DNA from: Acidobacteriota bacterium
GTDB lineage: Bacteria; Acidobacteriota; Vicinamibacteria; Vicinamibacterales; 2-12-FULL-66-21
DNA: 7,982 bases
NCBI GenBank assembly: GCA_013362195.1
Contig: JABFWM010000558.1
Location: 1 to 7,982 of the forward strand
Direction: 5' to 3'
How positions within the stretch are numbered: position 1 is the stretch's first letter; each line of letters opens with the position of its first letter. Of this stretch, positions 1 to 7,982 are shown in pieces. Position numbers and translations under genes: made by a program. Below the pieces are notes generated by a model, which was given only the letters and a program-made list of their open reading frames with translations, was not told the DNA's origin and searched no databases.

Positions 1-955
1 GCGTGACGACCACCGGGTAGTGCTCGCAGCCGACGTGCTCGGCGACGACGCGCGCGTGTTCCAGTTCGTCGAACGCCTGCTCGGCGAACCCCACCGACGT
101 CGTGACCACCGGCGCGTCGCTCGTCTCGACCATGTAGGCGACCACGGTCGAGGAATCGATCCCGCCAGACAGGAACGCGCCGACCGGGACGTCGCTGATG
201 AGACGAGAGCGCACCGAGTCGCGCAGCAGCACGTCGAGCCGCGCGAGATACTCCGGTTCGCGGTTGGTGTCGCCGTCACCGGTGAAGCGAAGGTCCCAGT
301 ACTGCTGGATGCGCACCTGGCCGCGTTCGGCCACCAGGAGGTGTCCGGGGGGCAGCTTGTGGACGTGCGAATAGATCGTCGCGGGACCGGGAATGTACTC
401 GAGCGTCAGATACGCGTCGAGCGCGTCGGGACGCCAGTCCCGCGGCACCGCCGGATCTTCGAGCAGCGACTTGATTTCGGATCCGAAGACGAGGCCGCCG
501 GGCACCGGCGCGTAGTAGAGCGGCTTGACGCCGACGCGGTCGCGGACGAGCAGCAGCCGGCGCGCGCGCGCGTCCCACAGCGCGAACGCGAACATGCCGG
601 CGAAGCGCGCCACGCACTGCTCGCCCCATTCCTCGTAGGCATGGACGATGACCTCGGTATCCGAGCGCGTGCGGAAGCGATGGCCTGCGGCCTCCAGATC
701 GCGCCGCACCTCCTGGAAGTTGTAAATCTCGCCGTTGAAGACCACCCAAACGGTCTCGTCTTCGTTGGCGAGCGGCTGATCGCCGGTCGCGAGATCGATG
801 ATGCTGAGCCGGCGGTGGCCGAGCCCGATGCCGTCGCCGAAGTAGTAGCCCGCGGAATCAGGACCGCGATGCGTCACGGCGTCGGTCATCGCTGCCACGA
901 GATCGCGGTCGACGGGGGCGCCGTCGTAGGAGAGCTTGCCAGTAATGCCGCACAT
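1..955 (-). CDS. Asparagine synthase (glutamine-hydrolysing)-like amidotransferase, copy 1, C-terminus beyond window
   Basis: Class II glutamine amidotransferase fused to an ATP-dependent synthetase domain. The family hydrolyses glutamine and passes ammonia to an adenylated carboxylate, classically aspartate. The start is fixed by MCGITG: Cys2 must become the N-terminal nucleophile after Met removal. The frame is open from the ATG at 955 to the window edge, giving 318 residues. The glutaminase domain spans about residues 2-210, with HRGPD (29-33), HRRLSIIDL (47-55), FNGEIYN (73-79) and SDTE (98-101), which supply the usual Arg, Asn, Glu and Asp glutamine-binding residues. The synthetase domain begins near 235 and carries the PP-loop SGGIDSS (263-269). 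Its remainder lies off the left edge, so I cannot check the aspartate-binding part. It starts 6 bp after the glycosyltransferase stop without a clear Shine-Dalgarno, suggesting translational coupling. In a polysaccharide locus the acceptor may be a sugar carboxylate rather than aspartate (inference). The family call is certain; the substrate is unknown. Confidence 0.95.
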   Translation of the reverse strand, partial: MCGITGKLSYDGAPVDRDLVAAMTDAVTHRGPDSAGYYFGDGIGLGHRRLSIIDLATGDQPLANEDETVWVVFNGEIYNFQEVRRDLEAAGHRFRTRSDTEVIVHAYEEWGEQCVARFAGMFAFALWDARARRLLLVRDRVGVKPLYYAPVPGGLVFGSEIKSLLEDPAVPRDWRPDALDAYLTLEYIPGPATIYSHVHKLPPGHLLVAERGQVRIQQYWDLRFTGDGDTNREPEYLARLDVLLRDSVRSRLISDVPVGAFLSGGIDSSTVVAYMVETSDAPVVTTSVGFAEQAFDELEHARVVAEHVGCEHYPVVVT

Positions 956-961
956 GAGAGA

Positions 962-2101
962 TCAGGACGCTGTGACGTGAGTCGGGCGCGGCGCAACCGC
1001 TGCGCGGCGCTGCAACTCGTCGAGATACATCGATTCGAAGGCGCCGACCATCCGCTCGAACGAGAACCGCGCGGCAATCGCGGCGCGCCCGGCCTGCGCG
1101 AGCGCCGCCGCGCGCGCGGGATCGTCGAGCAGACGTTGAATCGCCCTTGCCAGGGCAGCAGGATCGTCGGGCGGCACCAGCACTCCGGTGCGGCCGTCGT
1201 CCACGAGCTCGAGGATCCCGCCCACGGCCGTGGCGACGACCGGCAGGCCCGCCGCCATCGCTTCGATGACGCCGTTCGGAAATGCCTCGGACCGCGACGG
1301 GAGCACGTAGACGTCGCTCTCCGCCAGCACCGCCGGCACATCGTCGCGATGGCCGAGGAACAGGATCCGATCGGCAAGGCCGCGCGACTGCACGAGGGCC
1401 GTGAGTTCGCGGGTCCGCGCGCCGCCGCCAACGAAGCGGAACTGCAGATCCGGATACCGCGGAAGCAGCGATGCGGCCGCGTCGATCAGCACCTCGTGCG
1501 CCTTCTCGCGGCGAAGGTTCGCGACCGTGACGATCCGCCGCAGCGGCGGCGCAATCGTCCGCGGCGCGAACGCGTGCAGATCGATGCCGTTGCCGATGAC
1601 CTCGATGCGAGAGGGCTTGACGGCTTCACGCCGCAGCCGCGCCGCCGCGGCGCTGGAGTTGGCGACGATGCGGTGGGCGAAGGCGTAGGACGCGCGCTGC
1701 AGCGCGATCAGGCCGACGCTCTTGTCAGGATTGATCTCGCGGCGGTTCGCGATGCGCACCGGGACGCGCGCCGCCGCGGCGGCCGGCAACCCGAAAATGT
1801 TCGCGTAGATGTCCGTCGTGTGCAGCACCGCGATGCCCGTCTCGCGGCACCAGCGGGCAAACGCCCGCGCCTGGCGAACGGTGTCGGCACGACGGAAGCT
1901 GCGGATCGGGAACTCGACGAGGCTGGCGACGTCGGGCTCGATGCGAGACAGCCACGCGCCGGAGCGATGAAAACAGGCGACATGCACCTGGAAGCGGCGC
2001 CGATCGAGGCGGCGCGCCAACTGGATCATCTGGTGCTCCGTTCCGCCCGGCACGAAGCTCGAGAAGAACAAAGCAACGGGAATTGTGGAGGCCGGAACCA
2101 T
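962..2101 (-). CDS. GT4-family glycosyltransferase (GT-B fold)
   Basis: Retaining glycosyltransferase, expected to move a sugar from an NDP-sugar to a lipid-linked glycan at the inner face of the cytoplasmic membrane. The 379-residue length is normal for GT4. The N-terminal Rossmann domain opens with IPVALFFSSFVPGGTEHQM (7-25), the glycine-rich acceptor-side loop common in GT4 enzymes. The C-terminal domain starts near 188 (VTVANLRREK) and includes RFVGGG (222-227), ILFLGHRDDV (246-255) and DVYVLPS (263-269). The E-x7-E nucleotide-sugar motif is E272 and E280 in SEAFPNGVIEAMAAG (271-285). There is no signal peptide or membrane segment. I chose the ATG at 2101. A TTG six codons earlier (2119) is in frame but lies inside a sigma-54-like promoter. 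It is first in a two-gene unit with the partial amidotransferase 6 bp downstream. Donor and acceptor cannot be predicted from sequence. Confidence 0.93.
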   Translation of the reverse strand: MVPASTIPVALFFSSFVPGGTEHQMIQLARRLDRRRFQVHVACFHRSGAWLSRIEPDVASLVEFPIRSFRRADTVRQARAFARWCRETGIAVLHTTDIYANIFGLPAAAAARVPVRIANRREINPDKSVGLIALQRASYAFAHRIVANSSAAAARLRREAVKPSRIEVIGNGIDLHAFAPRTIAPPLRRIVTVANLRREKAHEVLIDAAASLLPRYPDLQFRFVGGGARTRELTALVQSRGLADRILFLGHRDDVPAVLAESDVYVLPSRSEAFPNGVIEAMAAGLPVVATAVGGILELVDDGRTGVLVPPDDPAALARAIQRLLDDPARAAALAQAGRAAIAARFSFERMVGAFESMYLDELQRRAAVAPRPTHVTAS

Positions 2102-2114
2102 CGCGGCCGATCTC

Positions 2115-2131
2115 AGCAAGTGGGGTGCCAG
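2115..2131 (-). promoter_or_regulatory. Putative sigma-54 (RpoN) -24/-12 promoter
   Basis: Read on the minus strand this is CTGGCACCCCACTTGCT. The family consensus is TGGCACG-N4-TTGCW. All specified bases match except the final G of the -24 block (C here), and the invariant GG and GC dinucleotides are separated by exactly 10 bp. It lies in the intergenic gap and faces the glycosyltransferase. Counting 12 bp down from the -12 C (2116) puts the transcription start near 2104, only about 3 nt before the ATG at 2101, so the mRNA would be almost leaderless. That is the main reason for caution. Sigma-54 promoters need an enhancer-binding ATPase; none is in the window. Confidence 0.6.
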
Positions 2132-2150
2132 GGAGTTTGCTCAAATTGGG

Positions 2151-2205
2151 CGGAATCGTTCCCTCGCCTGAGCCGTTTCCTGCGGGCATCGGTAGCACGA
2201 TTCCG
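2151..2205. repeat. 9-bp inverted repeat upstream of the sigma-54-like promoter, possible activator site
   Basis: CGGAATCGT at 2151-2159 is the exact reverse complement of ACGATTCCG at 2197-2205, with 37 bp between them and centres 46 bp apart. The left copy also sits in a compact dyad, GGAA-TCG-TTCC (2152-2162). The pair lies 20-74 bp upstream of the putative -24/-12 promoter in the direction of transcription. This could be a paired binding site for a sigma-54 activator or repressor. The 37-nt loop makes an RNA hairpin less likely. The function is inferred; the repeat itself is seen directly. Confidence 0.4.
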
Positions 2206-2217
2206 AATGGCGGTAGT

Positions 2218-2236
2218 GCGCTGCCCACGGCAGCGC
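2218..2236 (-). terminator. GC-rich hairpin after the formyltransferase/propeller gene, weak terminator candidate
   Basis: A perfect 8-bp stem (GCGCTGCC at 2218-2225 pairing with GGCAGCGC at 2229-2236) with a 3-nt loop begins 20 nt past the stop codon at 2257-2259. No T-run follows on the minus strand, so it is not a canonical intrinsic terminator. It may act as an mRNA 3'-end stabiliser or a Rho-assisted end. Its position fits the boundary between two transcription units. Confidence 0.35.
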
Positions 2237-2256
2237 TTGGGTGCCCTGGTCGTGGA

Positions 2257-3955
2257 CTATCGAGTGAACCGCGGCCGGCGGATCAGCACGTCGACGACGC
2301 TGATCCCCGGCGCGCTGTTGAGCGTGTGCGTCCCTAGCAGCCCGGGCGCCCATTTCGCTTCGACGCGCGAGACCGGTCGCTCGGCGAACTCCGTCGGCGT
2401 GAGCCGCGTGACCTTGTTGATCACGATGGCGGACCCGTACTGCCCGGAGCAGTCCTGCGACGGCCGGTAGAGGGACCCGTTCCACCAGAACAGCCGGCCG
2501 GCGGGTCGCGCGCAGCGCGCGTCGGATTTGACGGGATTTCGCGGGTGCGGCCGCCACGGGCCGTCGGGCGCCGCCGCCGAAAACACGTGCAGCTCGTCGT
2601 AGTTGAGCGTGCCTTCGACGCCGACGTTCGCGAACATGTACCAGCGGCCGTCGATGTCGACCAGCGTCGCGTCGACCGCGTAGACGCCGTCCATCAGCAC
2701 GCGCTCGAGCGTCCATCCGCGCGGAAAATCGGTCGCGCGATACAGCTCCACGGTGCGGTTCGCGCCCGTCTCCGGGATCATGAAGCGCTCGCCCCGCCAG
2801 TCGAACACGAATGGATACGAGAGGTGGTGCGTCTTCTCGAGCACCGGTTCGACGTGGCGCAGCGTCCCTTGGCGATCGAGGTGGAGCGCGCTGATGTGCC
2901 CCTTGTTCGTGCGGAACGGGAGCTCCTCGACGAAGATCACGAATCCTTCATCGGTCGCGACCGGGCACGGATCCGCCCAGAACCGATCGCGGGGCGGCGT
3001 GAGCAGCTTGTAGCGATGGAACCCTGGATCGGGTCCGGGCGCGCCGGCATGCACGCGACACGCGAGCGCCCAGGTGTCCCGGTACACCGCCGCCTGCGCC
3101 TTGTCGGCGACGTAGCGTCGGGCCAGGCGCACGCCGAGCTTCAGCATCTCGGCGTTGGTTGGTTCTTTGTAGAGCCGCCGCGTGTACGGCATGTAGACGT
3201 CGGCGTGCGGATCGCAGGCGAGCGCGGCCGGGCCGTCCGCGGCGAGATCGCGCAGCTTGCGCGTCACGAACGCCGCCGACTTGCGGTAGAAGTTGTCCTG
3301 GTTGCGGCGGACGGAACGCCGATCGGTGAGCGCGTGCGATCGATAGATGACGGTGCCGTTGTCCAGTTCGTCGCTCAGGACCTGCAGCACCGACCCAGTG
3401 ACGGCCTCGCCGTCCATGACCTCCCAGAATCCCGGCGGCCCGCCACGATTCACGAGGTTGTCCCCGTGGTGGTACGACCAGACGCCGTGCCGCGCGATCC
3501 GGAGCGCGTCGCCCCGCAGAATGCGGAAACCGAGGCGCAGCACGACGTCGAGATCGTGGGCGCGGACGGCCTGAACGTCCTCCGGCTGGAAGTAGTCCGA
3601 CCACTTCTTCTTGATCGGCGTCACGCGCAGGCGCGGCACGCCGTCGACGAGATCGTCGATCGGCCGCTCCGTGAACGCGTCGGGGTGCCGGCGGAACAAG
3701 CGATCGTCGAGACGGCAGTACAGCGCGTAGCCGATCCGGTGCCGCTGCGTGAGCAGCTTGCGCACGACGCTGCGCTCGGGCCGATCGACGTCGCCGTTCT
3801 CGACGATCAACGCCACGCGCGCGTAACTCGACTCCTGGATCTCGGCGATGATGTCGTAGACCCACTGCGGCTGCCGCAGCGAGTCGACGAGCAGGCCGAC
3901 GCGCAGCGCAGTGCGCTGCGGCGCCTCGTGATCGGTGAATGGGTGAACGCGCGCG

Positions 3956-3966
<11 letters not shown>
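2257..3966 (-). CDS. Formyltransferase-like domain fused to GINT1 N-terminal-like beta-propeller
   Basis: Two-domain protein of 569 residues. Residues about 20-240 resemble the formyltransferase fold of methionyl-tRNA and sugar N-formyltransferases: Rossmann-like opening LRVGLLVDSL (21-30), then GVWSYHHGDN (161-170) and SDELDNG (198-204). These align with the usual N-x-H and D active-site segments; H166 and D202 are kept, but the Asn position is Ser164. Residues about 320-550 match the N-terminal domain of plant glucosamine inositolphosphorylceramide transferase (GINT1), a five-bladed-propeller-type domain: DRFWADPCPV (327-336), HHLSYPFVFDWRG (380-392), MIPET (396-400), DATLVDIDGRWYMFAN (432-447), GPWRPHPRNPV (469-479) and RPSQDCSGQYG (501-511). 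The GT64 catalytic domain of plant GINT1 is absent. There is no signal peptide, so it is probably cytosolic. I chose the ATG at 3966, which overlaps the upstream amidotransferase by 11 bp; an in-frame ATG at 4008 is also possible. A role in decorating an amino sugar of the glycan is inference; catalysis is unproven. Confidence 0.88.
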
Positions 3967-5887
<1,921 letters not shown>

Positions 5888-5958
5888 GATCCCGTTCGAA
5901 CTCCGTGGAACGTCCGCTGCAGCGGGAGCCCGCGCGTCCCGCTTGTCCATCCCGATGG

Positions 5959-5998
5959 CTTCCGCGTGGGCGGAAGGTCGCGAGCGGAAGAGCTCGCG
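5959..5998 (-). other. Two tandem hairpins in the lyase-amidotransferase spacer
   Basis: Directly after the lyase stop codon (6001-6003) the minus strand can form a 7-bp stem with a 6-nt loop (CGCGAGC/GCTCGCG arms at 5979-5985 and 5992-5998). It is followed 2 nt later by a second 7-bp stem with a 4-nt loop (CTTCCGC/GCGGAAG arms at 5959-5965 and 5970-5976). GCGGAAG recurs at 5984-5990, so the second stem has a competing partner that would disrupt the first hairpin. Neither is followed by a T-run. Possible roles are 3'-end protection, partial attenuation or differential expression within the operon. The rest of the 113-bp spacer (5888-5958) shows no promoter that I can recognise. Confidence 0.35.
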
Positions 5999-6000
5999 CG

Positions 6001-7982
6001 TCACGCCCCGTGTGTATGCACGGCTGAGGCCAGAGCCGGACGCAGCTCGACGATGGTTCCGGCGGCGAGCGCGACCACCGTGTGATCGCGCACCACGCAC
6101 ACGCGCGCGTCCGTGTGAATGTCTCCCGTGCCCCAGCGCGTGCGCGGACCATCGGGGGTCGGCCGTCGCGTCACAGGCGTGGCGGCGAGCACGGTGAGAT
6201 CGAAATCGCCCAGGATGCGAAATGCATTGCCAACCCAGTCCGGGGGTGGCGCGGTCTCGAGCGGCACCTCAGCCACACTGAGCCGACCAGACGCCGGTGC
6301 GGCCGCCGGAATGAACGTGGCGAATGCGAACGGCGCGCGGGCGCGCCTGACGAACCGCAGCGCCGCCGCGCGCTCGACGCGTCCGTACTCGGGAGAGTAG
6401 AGCGCCCAGTCGCCGTCCATGAACCGCTCGACCGCGCCGGACATCGCCAGCGCACGATCGAGCGACGATGACCAGGACGGGTGGACGTGCCACCACGCTT
6501 CGGCTTCGACCTCCGCGTCGCCGAGCATCCGATCGACGATGATCCAGCCGACGCCGTGCACCGCGATGACGGTGCGCACGTGCGCCGTCCGGGCATACGC
6601 GTCGTGCGTGCCTTCGGCGACGTCACCACCCGAATCGAGCTGCGAGAAGAGCAGTCGTGCCGCCGGCGCGTGCGCCCAGTGGAACGGGCCGCGCGGCTCC
6701 GTGTGGTTCCGGCCGTCGACGAGCACCGTGTTGTGCATGCGCGTGGATCGGAACCGATCGCGCAGCCCGGGATCCATCGTGTAGGTGGCCGTCCCCGGAT
6801 CGATCAGCAGGGGCTGGCCGCGGACGCTGAGCGTGACCGCCAGCGCATCCGAATGCGCGTGGCCGCCATTGAGAAAGCCATGCGGCCCCACGTCGAACAC
6901 GAGGTGATCGCCCGCCGCGGTACGTGACACCACGTAGCCGCTCGCGTCGAGCACACGCGACGGCCGTTCGCGAACCGGCGCCTCGTCGAGGGGCTGCAGC
7001 GGTCCCATCCACCACGCGATTTCTTCCGCCGGAGGCCCCACCGCGAGCGAGGGATCCCCGAGCACGCAGGCGGCCAGTGACAAGGTGGTGCTGGCGTCGG
7101 CCGGCCGCGTCCCGCACCAGCCGCTCAACTGACCGCCGTCATCGTCGCCGATGAGCGGCAGCTGCCCGTGATCGTCCGCCATGGTCCGCAGGTATTCGGC
7201 CTGCGCACGGACGGCCTGCTCGAAGATCGACGCGGCCGGATCGTTCGCTGCCCGCGCGACCAGCAGCGCGAGCAGGTAGAAGTCGGTCGAGTAGCGGTGG
7301 TAGTGCGGCGACAGTTCGACGTGCCCGCCGTCGGCGCGGATCTGCCGCGCCGCTTCGGCGAGGAGCAGGTCGCGCCCACGCGCGGCGCGCGCCCCGCTGG
7401 CGCGCAGTTCCGGCAGCGCCTGCGAGACGGCATAGAGCGCGAGGGCTTCGCCCGACAGGTGCGTGTTCGGACTGAAGTACTGCGAGAGATTGTTCTCGAC
7501 GTGCGCGAGCTGCCGATCGAGTGCAATCAGGAGATCGACGAGCCAGGGCGAGGTGTCGCGGTCGGCATCGTGACTGAAGAACTCGAGGCTCCACGTCCAC
7601 GAGATCGCGCGGAACGCGAGTTCGAGCATGCTCACCCAATTCACGCCCTGCAGCGGCGGATTGGCGGCGATCCAGTGTTCGAGCTCGCGCACGAACGCGG
7701 CGCGGTAACGGACTTCGCCGGTCAGCCAGTACGCCCGACCGAGTGTCAGCCAGTGCTGGTGCCGATTGAGCTCCCAGATGATCTTGTGATCGCCGCACGC
7801 CGGATCCAGGTACGCTACCGACGCCCAGAACGCTCGCGGCGGACGCCGCCCGTGTACGACGTCGAGCTCCCAGTCGGGGGGCGAGCCGCAGGGAAGGTCG
7901 CGGTAGCCAAGCAGATTGAACCGGCCTCCGGTCAGGCGATCGGCGCGGGTCGTGGCGTCTGCCGCGGCGCCGGCGAAGCGAT
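6001..7982 (-). CDS. Heparinase II/III family polysaccharide lyase, N-terminus beyond window
   Basis: Polysaccharide lyase-type protein; 659 residues are visible and the frame is still open at the right edge. Numbering is from the codon at 7980-7978. An alpha/alpha-toroid N-terminal domain covers about 20-340, starting with FNLLGY (21-26) and WELNRHQHWLTLGRAYWLTG (69-88), then GVNWVSMLELAFRAISW (112-128) and ELSPHYHRY (222-230), whose Tyr227 aligns with the catalytic tyrosine region of the family. The C-terminal beta-sandwich heparinase II/III domain shows GGHAHSDALAV (372-382), LLIDPGTATY (391-400), FRSTRMHNTVLVDGRNHTEP (410-429) and WWHVHPS (496-502). Family members cleave uronate-containing polysaccharides by beta-elimination. 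The polymer is unknown, and catalysis has not been shown for many locus-encoded relatives. A GTG at 7692 is not the true start, because 96 more residues of clear family sequence lie upstream of it. No signal peptide can be judged. The gene ends 113 bp before the amidotransferase gene. Confidence 0.93.
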   Translation of the reverse strand, partial: RFAGAAADATTRADRLTGGRFNLLGYRDLPCGSPPDWELDVVHGRRPPRAFWASVAYLDPACGDHKIIWELNRHQHWLTLGRAYWLTGEVRYRAAFVRELEHWIAANPPLQGVNWVSMLELAFRAISWTWSLEFFSHDADRDTSPWLVDLLIALDRQLAHVENNLSQYFSPNTHLSGEALALYAVSQALPELRASGARAARGRDLLLAEAARQIRADGGHVELSPHYHRYSTDFYLLALLVARAANDPAASIFEQAVRAQAEYLRTMADDHGQLPLIGDDDGGQLSGWCGTRPADASTTLSLAACVLGDPSLAVGPPAEEIAWWMGPLQPLDEAPVRERPSRVLDASGYVVSRTAAGDHLVFDVGPHGFLNGGHAHSDALAVTLSVRGQPLLIDPGTATYTMDPGLRDRFRSTRMHNTVLVDGRNHTEPRGPFHWAHAPAARLLFSQLDSGGDVAEGTHDAYARTAHVRTVIAVHGVGWIIVDRMLGDAEVEAEAWWHVHPSWSSSLDRALAMSGAVERFMDGDWALYSPEYGRVERAAALRFVRRARAPFAFATFIPAAAPASGRLSVAEVPLETAPPPDWVGNAFRILGDFDLTVLAATPVTRRPTPDGPRTRWGTGDIHTDARVCVVRDHTVVALAAGTIVELRPALASAVHTHGA

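Noticed and set aside
20..2470. 816-codon plus-strand open frame
   Set aside because: It runs antisense across three genes with strong family motifs on the minus strand and across their intergenic gap. Its Arg-, Ala- and Asp-rich translation has no recognisable domain. This is the usual antisense shadow in GC-rich genes.
5888..6100. 71-residue N-terminal extension of amidotransferase copy 2
   Set aside because: The nucleophile Cys must follow the initiator Met directly. The extension overlaps the lyase gene and has no family similarity.

Overview
The window is a GC-rich, gene-dense piece of a bacterial surface-polysaccharide (capsule or exopolysaccharide) locus. All five genes I can support lie on the minus strand, so transcription runs from high to low coordinates. 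No phylogenetic marker is present. The GC-rich codon use and this gene set would suit Acidobacteriota (Vicinamibacteria-like), Gemmatimonadota, myxobacteria or a GC-rich proteobacterium; Acidobacteriota is my guess and nothing more.

Layout in transcription order: (1) 7982-6001, a heparinase II/III family polysaccharide lyase whose N-terminus lies outside the window; (2) 5887-3956, a complete glutamine-dependent asparagine synthase/amidotransferase; (3) 3966-2257, a two-domain protein joining a formyltransferase-like domain to a beta-propeller domain like the N-terminal domain of plant GINT1, overlapping gene 2 by 11 bp; (4) 2101-962, a GT4-type glycosyltransferase; (5) 955-1, a second asparagine synthase-like amidotransferase whose C-terminus lies outside the window, starting 6 bp after gene 4.

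Two intergenic gaps hold structure. The 155-bp gap between genes 3 and 4 contains an 8-bp-stem hairpin just past the gene 3 stop, a 9-bp inverted repeat, and a near-perfect sigma-54 (-24/-12) promoter facing gene 4. This divides the locus into an upstream unit (genes 1-3) and a downstream unit (genes 4-5) probably under RpoN control. The 113-bp gap between genes 1 and 2 contains two tandem hairpins directly after the lyase stop codon.

Working model (inference): GT4 adds a sugar to a lipid-linked repeat unit. The two amidotransferases make amides, possibly on uronic acids. The formyltransferase/propeller fusion adds or handles an acyl-type decoration. The lyase trims a uronate-containing polymer. 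RpoN control of polysaccharide genes, together with AsnB-type amidotransferases, is known from exosortase/PEP-CTERM-associated loci, but no exosortase, PrsK/PrsR or PEP-CTERM gene is visible here. The long plus-strand open frames are antisense shadows caused by the GC-rich codon pattern.
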